49,281 nt of DNA from Crocinitomicaceae bacterium (lineage in GTDB: Bacteria > Bacteroidota > Bacteroidia > Flavobacteriales_D > Crocinitomicaceae): positions 1 through 49,281 of the forward strand of contig QKAV01000227.1 of NCBI GenBank assembly GCA_003247185.1. The letters run 5' to 3'. The notes beneath the pieces are model-generated. The model was not told the origin of the DNA and did no database searches. It saw nothing but the letters and a program-made list of their open reading frames with translations. The translations under genes were made by a program, and so were the position numbers. Within the stretch, counting starts at the first letter, position 1; each line of letters starts with the position of its first letter. This document shows, piece after piece, positions 32,922-41,968 of this stretch.

Positions 32922-33863
32922 TTAATTAAATGCTAGATTTATTTTTGAGGTAAGCCCCGAACTTGCTACTTCAAATGAATGAAGAATCATATTCTTAACA
33001 GCTATACCGTTTGAAATTCCGTGACCAATAATAACGTTTCCTTTAACTCCAAGAATTGGAGTCCCTCCGTAATTTTCGTAATTAAACCGATCAAAGAATT
33101 CGTCTTTAATTCCTCTTTTCTTCATAAGTGAGTACATCCCTTCCGCCTCTTTGATCACAATATTACCTGTGAATCCATCGCATACGATTACATCTGCCTT
33201 ACCCGTAAACAGATCGTACCCTTCGACATTACCGACAAAATTCAGTTCGTCGTTTGAATCGGAAAGCAATTTGTGTACAGATTGAGTCAGCAGGTTCCCT
33301 TTCGATTCTTCTTCTCCAATACTCAGCAATGCAACAGATGGATTTGGCTTACCCTGAACGTGTTTTGCATATAGTGAACCGAGTACAGCAAATTGATACA
33401 ATACGTCCGGTTTACAATCTGCATTCGAACCAACGTCTAACAGTATAGCTTCCGACCCATTGATACAAGGCAAAGTTGATGTGATACAAGGACGAATTAC
33501 ACCGGGGATTGTATTGATTTTGTACATCGAACCAACGAGCATTGCCCCAGTATTTCCGGTACTTGCGAATGCATTGATTTCTCCTTTTGCCAACAGATCA
33601 AAACCAATGGAAATAGAGCTGTTTGGCTTTTGAGGAATCGCCCGGGTCGGATGATCATGCATTGTAATCACATCCGGTGCATGCACGATTTCAAAATCGG
33701 ATGCATTTACATTCAATGCAGAAAGGCCATCAAGAATACCATCCTGATCGCCTATCAATACAATTGTAGCTCTATCGCCTAGCTCCTGCTTTGCGAGAAC
33801 CGCTCCTTCGAGATTTGCTTCCGGAGCAAAATCTCCACCCAATACATCTATACCTATCTTCAT
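32922..33863 (-). CDS. plsX: Phosphate acyltransferase PlsX
   Basis: PlsX converts acyl-ACP to acyl-phosphate for the first phospholipid acylation. The N-terminus [20 protein letters not shown], the [12 protein letters not shown] region and [16 protein letters not shown] are family hallmarks. At 313 residues it is of normal length. It follows rpmF by 23 bp and precedes fabH by 5 bp, the common rpmF-plsX-fabH arrangement. Confidence 0.96.
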   Translation of the reverse strand: MKIGIDVLGGDFAPEANLEGAVLAKQELGDRATIVLIGDQDGILDGLSALNVNASDFEIVHAPDVITMHDHPTRAIPQKPNSSISIGFDLLAKGEINAFASTGNTGAMLVGSMYKINTIPGVIRPCITSTLPCINGSEAILLDVGSNADCKPDVLYQFAVLGSLYAKHVQGKPNPSVALLSIGEEESKGNLLTQSVHKLLSDSNDELNFVGNVEGYDLFTGKADVIVCDGFTGNIVIKEAEGMYSLMKKRGIKDEFFDRFNYENYGGTPILGVKGNVIIGHGISNGIAVKNMILHSFEVASSGLTSKINLAFN

Positions 33864-33886
33864 AAAATGAAGAACAAATGTACAGA

Positions 33887-34078
33887 TTATACTGCTACTT
33901 CTTTCTCAGCTACTACTTTTCCTTTGTAGTAAAGTTTTCCTTCATGCCAATAAGCATGGTGAAAAAGGTGCGGTTGTCCAGTTGTAGGACATGTTGCGAT
34001 GTTATTTGCAACCGCTTTGTAATGTGTTCTTCTCTTGTCACGGCGGGTTGTCGATACCCTGCGTTTAGGATGTGCCAT
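33887..34078 (-). CDS. rpmF: 50S ribosomal protein L32
   Basis: This 63-residue ribosomal protein starts [19 protein letters not shown] and contains [16 protein letters not shown]. Zinc-binding L32 has four cysteines; here only one remains, so this is a zinc-free form, as usual in Bacteroidota. It lies between the DUF177 gene (26 bp upstream) and plsX (23 bp downstream). Identification is secure. Confidence 0.97.
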   Translation of the reverse strand: MAHPKRRVSTTRRDKRRTHYKAVANNIATCPTTGQPHLFHHAYWHEGKLYYKGKVVAEKEVAV

Positions 34079-34104
34079 TTTACTTTATTTAAATTCTTAA
34101 ATTT

Positions 34105-34626
34105 CTATTTTAAATCTTTCAATGCATTCCATCTCGGATCTACATCGTCATCATCGTCCTCCGAATCATCATAAGTACCTGTAAATTCTTCCAGCTTTTC
34201 AATTACCTCCGGATCGCATTCGCCTTCTTCATGCAAACTGCGCGCAGGTAATGAAACCGTAATCAACTCATAGAAGTAATCCGCGGTATCCAATTCAAAT
34301 GCTTCTGCCCCGATCGCCACCAGACTTTCATCTTCTGATTCTTCATTTTCGAATTTGAAGATCAGACGGTAAGCCCCATGTATCGGAAGATCCAAATCTC
34401 CACCACATCTGTCGCACGTTGTTTTTACGGTTCCTTCTATTTCGAATTCACCAATCAACATGGTCTCCTTTTTTTCCAGTTCAAGCGTCCCTTTTATGTT
34501 CGCTTTATGGATTACAGTGTACTCATAATTATCAAAGAACTCATCACCGATAGAAAATTCAAAATCATGCTTTCCCAGCTTTAAGCCAACGAATGGGATA
34601 ATAAATGATCTATCTCGTGAAGCCAC
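34105..34626 (-). CDS. DUF177 (YceD-like) protein
   Basis: This 173-residue acidic soluble protein has the early IPFVGLKLGKHDFEF motif and the cysteine pair CDRCGGDLDLP, both typical of DUF177. Relatives help 23S rRNA or ribosome assembly, and the gene is almost always next to rpmF. The start is a GTG at 34626, since no ATG is suitably placed. A TACCTTTG box (34648-34655) with a TTG 18 bp further upstream gives a promoter for the rpmF-accC direction. The C-terminus is an acidic DDSEDDDD run followed by a basic tail. Confidence 0.88.
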   Translation of the reverse strand: MASRDRSFIIPFVGLKLGKHDFEFSIGDEFFDNYEYTVIHKANIKGTLELEKKETMLIGEFEIEGTVKTTCDRCGGDLDLPIHGAYRLIFKFENEESEDESLVAIGAEAFELDTADYFYELITVSLPARSLHEEGECDPEVIEKLEEFTGTYDDSEDDDDDVDPRWNALKDLK

Positions 34627-34647
34627 TTTTTACAAAAAATTGGACGG

Positions 34648-34655
34648 CAAAGGTA
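34648..34655 (-). promoter_or_regulatory. -7 element (TACCTTTG) of the DUF177-rpmF-plsX-fabH-acc cluster
   Basis: It matches TAnnTTTG exactly, 21 bases before the GTG start. A TTG at 34674-34676 on the minus strand is spaced 18 bp upstream, as a -33 element. Confidence 0.7.
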
Positions 34656-34690
34656 GTAATTTCAAACAAATATCAACCTATTCCTGTCAA

Positions 34691-35764
34691 TTATTTCTCT
34701 TTTGTTTGCTTTTCCTTCATCGGACTCGCTTCGAGTACATCAGAAACGATCTCTTTTTCGAAAATTCGGGTGCGATAAACATCTACGGCCAAATAGAGTG
34801 CCTGCCGGAAAGAATCCGGTGAAGCCATATTCTTTCCGGCAATATCGAAAGCCGTTCCGTGATCAGGTGATGTGCGAACAATTGGTAAGCCCGCTGTGAA
34901 ATTCACTCCCTGATCAAATGCGAGGGCTTTAAACCCTGTTAGTCCCTGATCATGATACATCGAGAGAATCCCATCAAATTCTGTAATCGCGCCTGAACCA
35001 AAAAAGCCATCAGCCGGGTAAGGGCCAAAACACAGCAACCCTTCATTTTTTGCACGATTAATGGCCGGAATAATAGAAGATTGTTCTTCTTCTCCCATTT
35101 TTCCGTGCTCGCCTGCATGCGGGTTTAATCCCAGTACTGCAATTCTTGGTCTGCGAATTCCAAAATCGCGTTTTAAACTTGATTCAAATTCCTTTAACTT
35201 AGAATAAACACTGTTTATAGTAATTAACTTAGAAACTTCTGATAGCGCAACGTGAGTTGTTACCAGTCCTACACGTAACTTATCAGCAACCATTAGCATC
35301 AGTGCATCCTGCTGACCGGATAAATCTGCCAGGTATTCTGTATGTCCTGGGAACTTAAAGTCTGCCTTAGCCATCGCTTCCTTGGAAATCGGCGCGGTTA
35401 CCAGCACATCGATCTTACCGGATGCCAAATCCTGTGTAGCGGCTTCCAATGATTCAAAAGCACATTTCCCTCCTGTTTGAGTTACTTCACCCAATTTGAA
35501 TTCCGGTTCTTCCTTCCACAGGTTCACCACATAAATTTTTGGTGTTGTTGCTTCATCCGCACTTTTGATGGATTGATATTGAAGTTCTTCCAGCTTCAAA
35601 TGCTTCTTGTGAAAAGCCAGCACTTTTGAAGAGGCATAAATAATCGGGGTAAAATCCTGGAGAATTCTTTGATCGTCCAGTGCCTTCATAATGACTTCCG
35701 GCCCTATTCCATTAATATCACCTATTGTGATCCCTACCTTAATATTGTGATTTGCATTACTCAT
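34691..35764 (-). CDS. pdxA: 4-hydroxythreonine-4-phosphate dehydrogenase
   Basis: PdxA is an NAD-dependent dehydrogenase in de novo pyridoxal phosphate synthesis. It shows GITIGDINGIGPEV near the start, the GHTEYLADLSG metal-ligand loop, GLNPHAGEHG and the HDQGLTGFK region. It has 357 residues. It overlaps the upstream peptidase by 8 bp, so the two are coupled, and is followed at 64 bp by the DUF177 promoter. Identification is secure. Confidence 0.95.
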   Translation of the reverse strand: MSNANHNIKVGITIGDINGIGPEVIMKALDDQRILQDFTPIIYASSKVLAFHKKHLKLEELQYQSIKSADEATTPKIYVVNLWKEEPEFKLGEVTQTGGKCAFESLEAATQDLASGKIDVLVTAPISKEAMAKADFKFPGHTEYLADLSGQQDALMLMVADKLRVGLVTTHVALSEVSKLITINSVYSKLKEFESSLKRDFGIRRPRIAVLGLNPHAGEHGKMGEEEQSSIIPAINRAKNEGLLCFGPYPADGFFGSGAITEFDGILSMYHDQGLTGFKALAFDQGVNFTAGLPIVRTSPDHGTAFDIAGKNMASPDSFRQALYLAVDVYRTRIFEKEIVSDVLEASPMKEKQTKEK

Positions 35765-37151
35765 TCGATAAATCCTTTACAAATTGATATAACAATCTAA
35801 CTCCATAACCACTACCTCCCTTGGATCGATATGCAACGGTTTTATCTAACCAGGCCGGACCAGCGATATCCATGTGGACGTATGGTGCTTTTACAAAGTG
35901 CTCCAAAAATTTTCCCGCAGTTATCATCCCGGCACTTGGTCCGCCGATATTCTTTAAATCGGCGATACCCGACTTCATTTCTTCCAGATATTCCTCCCAA
36001 AAAGGAAATCTTACAATGCGCTCAAAAACCTTGTTTCCGGCGAGCTCCAGTTTCTCAAAAACCTCATCTTCGGCATTTCCCATTATGATGGCTGCATGCT
36101 CTCCTATTGCACGGTGCGCCGCCCCCGTTAATGTTGCAGCATCTATCACCAATTCCGGTTTATATTTATTGGCGTAAGCCAATGCATCAGCCAATATCAT
36201 TCTTCCTTCGGCATCCGTATTCAACACCTCAACGGTAGTCCCATCAAACATGGTAACAATATCACCCGGTGCATAAGCATTTAGTCCTGGACGATTATCG
36301 GTAGCCGGTATTAATCCGATTACATGATACGGTAATTTTTCCAGAGCCATTAATCCTATAGATCCGGCAACACAAGCTGCTCCTGCCATATCACTTTTCA
36401 TGATATCCATAGAATTTGGGGTAGGTTTTATACTTAATCCTCCCGTATCGTAAACAACACCTTTTCCTACCAGTACCAATGGTTTTTTATTCTTCGCATT
36501 TTTTGGTTTGTACTCCAAAATTGTAAATGTCGGAGGATCAATAGACCCTTTGTTTACAGCGAGAAGTCCTCCCATTTTCAATGACTCTATCTGGGTTTTC
36601 TCCAGAATAGTTGTCTTAAATCCGGTTTGTTTCCCCAGTTCCTCTATCTCACCCGCAAATTGCTCCGCATCAAGAAAAGATACGGGTTCATTCACCATGT
36701 CTCTTGTCCACGACACCATTTCGTTGATGTTGTGTAACTGCATGATCATCTCAGGATCAAAATCGGCATCTACCAAAACTGCCTCCAGTTTATATTCCTT
36801 TTCCTCCTGATCCTTGAAATAGTGAATAAACTGATAGGATGCCAGGGTAAACCCTTCTAAAACGTCAAAAAGCTCCGAGTGATCACCATGACATTCTATT
36901 GATTGAGCTTTAGGATCCAGAACAGCTCTTACCTTAGCTCCGTAAGTTCTGAGTTTTTCAGCATTTAAGCCCTCTCTGATCATGAAGATCTGACCTTCTA
37001 CCGATTTTAGATCATAATACTCCAGATTCTTATCGTTTTTAAATTTTAAAGCTAAAGCACTAACGGCTTTATCTTTTGATTTTAACAGCTTATCACTGTA
37101 TATTAATACCTGATTGGGACAAACAGTGCCATCCCCCTTCGTTAACTTCAT
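35757..37151 (-). CDS. M17 leucyl aminopeptidase
   Basis: This cytosolic dizinc aminopeptidase has 464 residues. The metal and active-site region is conserved: VGKGVVYDTGGLSIKPT, KSDMAGAA, NTDAEGRMILADAL and DAATLTGA. The N-terminal ~150 residues form the non-catalytic alpha/beta domain. A TATTTTTG box (37167-37174) lies 15 bases upstream, and the leader contains an AAGGA stretch, one of the few Shine-Dalgarno-like sequences here. It overlaps pdxA by 8 bp. Confidence 0.95.
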   Translation of the reverse strand: MKLTKGDGTVCPNQVLIYSDKLLKSKDKAVSALALKFKNDKNLEYYDLKSVEGQIFMIREGLNAEKLRTYGAKVRAVLDPKAQSIECHGDHSELFDVLEGFTLASYQFIHYFKDQEEKEYKLEAVLVDADFDPEMIMQLHNINEMVSWTRDMVNEPVSFLDAEQFAGEIEELGKQTGFKTTILEKTQIESLKMGGLLAVNKGSIDPPTFTILEYKPKNAKNKKPLVLVGKGVVYDTGGLSIKPTPNSMDIMKSDMAGAACVAGSIGLMALEKLPYHVIGLIPATDNRPGLNAYAPGDIVTMFDGTTVEVLNTDAEGRMILADALAYANKYKPELVIDAATLTGAAHRAIGEHAAIIMGNAEDEVFEKLELAGNKVFERIVRFPFWEEYLEEMKSGIADLKNIGGPSAGMITAGKFLEHFVKAPYVHMDIAGPAWLDKTVAYRSKGGSGYGVRLLYQFVKDLSNE

Positions 37152-37166
37152 TTCAGTTCCTTTTTA

Positions 37167-37174
37167 CAAAAATA
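37167..37174 (-). promoter_or_regulatory. -7 element (TATTTTTG) of the aminopeptidase-pdxA unit
   Basis: It matches TAnnTTTG exactly, 15 bases before the ATG at 37151. Confidence 0.65.
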
Positions 37175-37190
37175 AGATAGTCTTTGGAGT

Positions 37191-40100
37191 TTAGTCGTTT
37201 GTTTCGTCTTCATCTTTATCAATAAAACGATTCATATTGATATCATAATACTGCTGACTTGTGGCTTTGCCGAGATGATAAGTCGTAATATTCACATCCA
37301 GTAAATTTTCCCGATAGGATAGTTCATCTTCGAGATCCGGTAAATTCGGATTCAGGCAGATGTCTCCAAGGTACTTTGTCTTAGACAAATCACCTGACAG
37401 CCATCTCCCTTGTCTTTTCCCCAGAACGTACTGACCGTATTGGTGCAGCTTTCCGAACGGATCGTACAATTTCCAGAAACCTGTCGGTAAACCGTCTTTC
37501 ATCTGACCTTCGCTTTGTATCGTTCCATTGTCGTAGAAATTGCGCACATAGCCATTCATTCTGTCAACTGTATCATGGAATTGTTCAATGGTCCATAATT
37601 GCCGGATTTCATAATGATCACTGTGTGAACAGTCATACTTTTCGAACTTTTCAATGATATAAGCTTTATAGAGCGGATCTCCGGTCTTATCGTCATAATC
37701 CGTCAAAAGCCCCTTGACTTTAAATTTTATCGAATCATCCAGTTCAATTATGGTGTCATAATAATCTACTTCATAAAGGAAGTCACCGTCATAGTTGTAA
37801 TACATCCAACAATTCGTCTTTTTACCATTTGTGATGTATCCATGACGCGCCACCTGATCATTCGGATAATATTTCGTCATTTCATATTCAATACCTGTTT
37901 TATTTACCAGAGATGGTCTTCCGTAATAAGGTTGTTCCAAATAATCACCTCCGAAACCAAGATCATACAACATCGATTCCAGACTTTGTGAACTGGTAAT
38001 GTCGGATGGTTCGAAATAAATGGAGTCTCTCCAATCAAAGTTATATTTCACGCTCAACTCATTTTCTTCCCAGATCTTCTCTTCAACCGGGAATGAATAA
38101 AGAAACTTCACATAGTGGTATTTGAATCCCAGAGAATCGTAAGCTTCATAATCCTCTATCGGCTCACCATTTAAGAAAAAGCCTCTCTTCGCCAAATTAC
38201 CGTTCAGGTGATATGCCTTCGATTCTCCCTGTAAAAGCCCGTTTTGAAAATTAATATCGTACAACAAAATGGTGTCCTGATCTTTCAGAGTAAGATAGGT
38301 CTGCAGATATCCGTCCAACATTCCGTCCAAAAAGTTCGCTTTTGAGTATGCCAGATTATTTCGCTCAATGCTAAGTCCATTTTTGTAATCCTCTTTAAAC
38401 TCAGATTGATTTGTAATCTCTCCCAACCAATTGTATTGGGTATATAAACCATCTTTCATCCCGTTCTTGTAATGAGTTTCTTCCGACATATAATAGGTTA
38501 TTTTTGGAGGAAATGAATCTTCAAATTCAGATTCCATCATATAGTAATCGTATTCATCTTCAATTTTCGGATACTGGTACTGATATCGTTGTAAATTACC
38601 ATCGAGCATCCCATCAACAAAATGAGCCACAACTTTCATTTTTCCTTTCTTATCATAAGAAACCCACTCTCCGCTCGGCTTTCCTTCATGCATATAACCT
38701 GTCAGCCTGGCCATCGTACCGAAATCATCTTCGTCACCATATCCATACTCTTCGAATTCATACATGTAATTGTAATCTTCAAAAACGTACCCTAACGGAG
38801 AGCCAAAGAAATTAGTCATAAACTGTGGCCCCAGATTGATGTCCGCCTGATCAGAACTTAAATAGGATTGCAAAAGCGGATCCCACATCTTGCCTTTATA
38901 AATGTATTTCGCAATTTTATTAAAGCGCTTTTTATACGTATTTCTGGTATTTTTTGGAAGGTCAATCGTAAGATCGTCTTTGGAGATACTGAACTTTGAT
39001 TTATCCATATTAACCTCAACCGGTCCCGTGTAGAGCTGACCATCTTTAAACAATTCGTGATCAGAGGTTATATTGTATCTTTCGTAGACCATTCCGACGT
39101 TCGTCTGAGAAAGGGAATCAATTTCCCAACCTTCATATATGGATGCTGAACGCGTAGCAACCAGCATAAGTGGTCCGGCAAACAAGCTGTCCTTACCTGT
39201 CCAGCTATTAAAATCCTCACTGAAAACCTGTGTTTCACTACTTCTTTTATTTCCAAGCATTGAATAGGAACACGTAGCCAATGTGCGGGACTCAGGGTCA
39301 TAGATTTCGTCATAGATTTTTGCCTGATCAAGCATTGACCATGAACCATATAAAAGTACAGGAGACGATAGTTCCTGTTCCAATGTATCATAGCATTGAT
39401 AGGTGTAATTTCCATAATCCGGTATAACTACCTTAAATCCATCTATTTCAGTATATTCCTGAGTGTCAAACTCAAAGTCTACCCTGGAAAAATCTCCCAG
39501 TGAATCATAAACCAATTTTTGAAAAAGCTTCCCTTTGTAATCAAATAAGCTTCTTTCGTAGTAATTGGAATCAGAATTAAAAACGATGATATCATGCGGA
39601 ATACCATTATCCCAGAATAAAGTGTCATCGATCAAAGGATCAGAACTGCTGAAATCCCATTTGCCAAATAATTGTCCGTTCGGATATCTGACTTCGTAAA
39701 CGTCGAGATAACCCGGGATTAATCCAATACTATCCGAAATCACCCCCCTGTTTCGGTATTCTTCTAGCTCCGTATCATAATACCTTGGTTGATTATAATT
39801 ATACATTCCGTATTCTCCATAATACCCTTCTTCATAATACCTTACATCTCCGTAACTTTCATCATAACTATTAATTGCTTCATTTTCGAGATCCAGATTC
39901 GGATTGGTGGCAAAATTTGGTTTGAACAAGTCACTCGGTGGTTCAGGGATATCAAACTCCGGTAAAAAATCAAATTCCGGCCAGGTGTAATTATAGTGTG
40001 TTACTAATCCGTTTCGAATCCAGATCCGTTTAACTGCAGAACTGGAATCCTGCTTTTCATTGATCGTATATCTACTGGTTATCTCCTCATTATTCCAATT

Positions 40101-40958
40101 ATAATCTCCTCCAATGTAACGGGGTCCGTTTGTTTTTCTAGATATCCATGTTCCAACTTCTTCACCGTCCTTATATTGCCCTTCACTTACCGGAAATTTC
40201 GAGTCAAAATAATAGAGATAGCGGCCATTTTTTGCGCCATTTCTATATTCCGCGATTTCAACAATTGTGTCCATAGACGGATACCCTATTGCGATATATT
40301 GCTCAATATCATCCCTGTCCAGATTATAATTATGTGTTCTTTGAGATTCGAGATACCATTTGCCTTCCTTGATACCATCTTTGAAAGAACCATATTTAAG
40401 CGTATCTCCCTGAAGGTTGAACCACGCAGCTTCACCTTCCAGCATTCCGTTTTTAATGTGGAAAACACCTGCAACCAATTCGCCGGAACTTCTGCAGTTT
40501 CCTTTACTGTCCAACAAGCAATATGGCTCAAAGTATTGAATATACTTACCATCCGGAATCGGGTCCAGACTTGGGACAATATCCTGAGAAAAGGAGTAAT
40601 ATGGCTGCATCAGAGGATATGGATTATCCTTAATTGCTTTTTTCAATTTACCGGATTTATAGGTCTTTTCCATACCATAACTCTTGTTGATGCTCTTCAT
40701 CAACTTTTTCAGATCCTTTACGTCCACTTCTTCCCCTAGCTCACTCGCAATTTCTTTTTTGTAGTTATTAAAAGAAAATTCAACCAATGAATTGACATCC
40801 ACCGCCGAACGATACGCTATATGAACATTGTAAGCCACCCTAAACGGATAGACATATACCTTTTCCCCTAGATAAGTAGTACTGTCTATTTTTTGAGCTA
40901 AAGAAACATTCAATAACAGAATGGAAAGAATGAAAGAAAACTTAGTTGAAATATTCAT
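37191..40958 (-). CDS. Giant secreted protein with many MORN-type (YwqK-like) repeats
   Basis: The 1255-residue protein has a signal peptide (1-22, ending NVSLA) and then many degenerate MORN-like repeats of the Y-x-x-G-x-x-x-G-x-W/F type. Examples are EAAWFNLQGD, GIKEGKWYL, KNGRYLYYF, EGKPSGEWVSY, GMLDGYLQTYL, DGLPTGFWKLYD and KRQGRWLSG. I count roughly a dozen or more clear ones, spread along the chain. It is acidic and rich in Tyr and Asp, with no transmembrane segment. It overlaps the upstream lipoprotein gene by 17 bp and shares the motif NLPDLE-D/N-E-x-S with it (residues 1205-1214 here). It is probably exported to the periplasm or surface; its function is unknown. Confidence 0.8.
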   Translation of the reverse strand: MNISTKFSFILSILLLNVSLAQKIDSTTYLGEKVYVYPFRVAYNVHIAYRSAVDVNSLVEFSFNNYKKEIASELGEEVDVKDLKKLMKSINKSYGMEKTYKSGKLKKAIKDNPYPLMQPYYSFSQDIVPSLDPIPDGKYIQYFEPYCLLDSKGNCRSSGELVAGVFHIKNGMLEGEAAWFNLQGDTLKYGSFKDGIKEGKWYLESQRTHNYNLDRDDIEQYIAIGYPSMDTIVEIAEYRNGAKNGRYLYYFDSKFPVSEGQYKDGEEVGTWISRKTNGPRYIGGDYNWNNEEITSRYTINEKQDSSSAVKRIWIRNGLVTHYNYTWPEFDFLPEFDIPEPPSDLFKPNFATNPNLDLENEAINSYDESYGDVRYYEEGYYGEYGMYNYNQPRYYDTELEEYRNRGVISDSIGLIPGYLDVYEVRYPNGQLFGKWDFSSSDPLIDDTLFWDNGIPHDIIVFNSDSNYYERSLFDYKGKLFQKLVYDSLGDFSRVDFEFDTQEYTEIDGFKVVIPDYGNYTYQCYDTLEQELSSPVLLYGSWSMLDQAKIYDEIYDPESRTLATCSYSMLGNKRSSETQVFSEDFNSWTGKDSLFAGPLMLVATRSASIYEGWEIDSLSQTNVGMVYERYNITSDHELFKDGQLYTGPVEVNMDKSKFSISKDDLTIDLPKNTRNTYKKRFNKIAKYIYKGKMWDPLLQSYLSSDQADINLGPQFMTNFFGSPLGYVFEDYNYMYEFEEYGYGDEDDFGTMARLTGYMHEGKPSGEWVSYDKKGKMKVVAHFVDGMLDGNLQRYQYQYPKIEDEYDYYMMESEFEDSFPPKITYYMSEETHYKNGMKDGLYTQYNWLGEITNQSEFKEDYKNGLSIERNNLAYSKANFLDGMLDGYLQTYLTLKDQDTILLYDINFQNGLLQGESKAYHLNGNLAKRGFFLNGEPIEDYEAYDSLGFKYHYVKFLYSFPVEEKIWEENELSVKYNFDWRDSIYFEPSDITSSQSLESMLYDLGFGGDYLEQPYYGRPSLVNKTGIEYEMTKYYPNDQVARHGYITNGKKTNCWMYYNYDGDFLYEVDYYDTIIELDDSIKFKVKGLLTDYDDKTGDPLYKAYIIEKFEKYDCSHSDHYEIRQLWTIEQFHDTVDRMNGYVRNFYDNGTIQSEGQMKDGLPTGFWKLYDPFGKLHQYGQYVLGKRQGRWLSGDLSKTKYLGDICLNPNLPDLEDELSYRENLLDVNITTYHLGKATSQQYYDINMNRFIDKDEDETND

Positions 40959-41883
40959 AATTAAATTGTTCGGTCTCTGTATATAATAATTCTCCTTTTT
41001 GATTGAGATGTCTGTGAAAGATCATAACCGGTAACACCTCATTTTGGTACGTGATTGATGTCCGAATGGAGTTCAAACAATTTTCACCGCTGAATAATGA
41101 GTCAATGTACCCCACACACTTGTCTTTTTCGCCAAAGTTAAATCTTCGCATTGTGAAAAACGGATAATTATCAATGGATATTGCCAGTAGTATTTTTTTG
41201 GATTTATCGTATTCAAATTCGAGGACTTCAGATTCCTCCACCTTGTTTTTTACTTTAAAACTTCTGTAGAGTTTAGCCGGAGTTCCATAATTAATCCGGT
41301 CATCCGACCCTGGCGCCAATAAAGAGTCTATTTTCAGCACTTTCCAGAATTTCTGATCCGGCACATAATAATTGGTCATCCCTTCTTCTTTGTAGGTGTA
41401 ACTCAAAAAATCAGAAAAGTAATTGGATTTGTAAACTTTATACTGATCTCCAAAATCCATTGCGGAAGCCATTCGCTTCACTTCACCATATCCATATTCG
41501 TCAACAGACTTAACGTACTTAAACTGACTTTTACTGATCAGGGAATTTTCATAGTATTCCTCTATCTGTAGTTCCTTTATCCCTCCGGCTTTATCAAACA
41601 GATATGTCCGTTTGTATTTGATATCACTTGAATCGGAATCATCTGAAGGAATCATGTAGATTCTCTCAATTTTTTTTATGCCATGTACGACTAAAATGGA
41701 GTCATTATACCAAACCGGAAAGGAAACCTCATTTTCAAGATCGGGCAGATTTCTTCCAAAATTAATAAGTGTGGGGGTATAACTTAGCTTGCGAACCGCC
41801 TTCGAATTGGCATCCTCCTCCTGCTTACATCCGCTGAGCAGAGTAAGTGCTGTAAAAAAGAATATCGTTCGACTCAGGCTCAT
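40942..41883 (-). CDS. Predicted lipoprotein paired with the MORN-repeat protein
   Basis: The 313-residue protein has a lipoprotein signal with lipobox LSGC (Cys19). The mature part is beta-rich with many Tyr/Phe/Lys strands and a DSDSSD acidic stretch (about 75-85). The motif NLPDLENEVSF (residues 45-55) recurs almost intact near the C-terminus of the downstream MORN protein. It overlaps that gene by 17 bp, so the two are translated together and may work as a pair. I do not recognise the domain. No clear -7 box was found in the divergent gap with the radical SAM gene. Confidence 0.75.
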   Translation of the reverse strand: MSLSRTIFFFTALTLLSGCKQEEDANSKAVRKLSYTPTLINFGRNLPDLENEVSFPVWYNDSILVVHGIKKIERIYMIPSDDSDSSDIKYKRTYLFDKAGGIKELQIEEYYENSLISKSQFKYVKSVDEYGYGEVKRMASAMDFGDQYKVYKSNYFSDFLSYTYKEEGMTNYYVPDQKFWKVLKIDSLLAPGSDDRINYGTPAKLYRSFKVKNKVEESEVLEFEYDKSKKILLAISIDNYPFFTMRRFNFGEKDKCVGYIDSLFSGENCLNSIRTSITYQNEVLPVMIFHRHLNQKGELLYTETEQFNYEYFN

Positions 41884-41956
41884 TCCCTACAAGATAAAAA
41901 CAATCTGAATATAGTTGTTTAAAGCAGAAGAAACTTAAATCCACCGACAATTAACT

Positions 41957-41964
41957 TAACTTTG
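41957..41964 (+). promoter_or_regulatory. -7 element (TAACTTTG) of the YgiQ-family gene
   Basis: It matches TAnnTTTG exactly and is separated from the ATG at 41969 by CACA only. Confidence 0.7.
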
Positions 41965-41968
41965 CACA

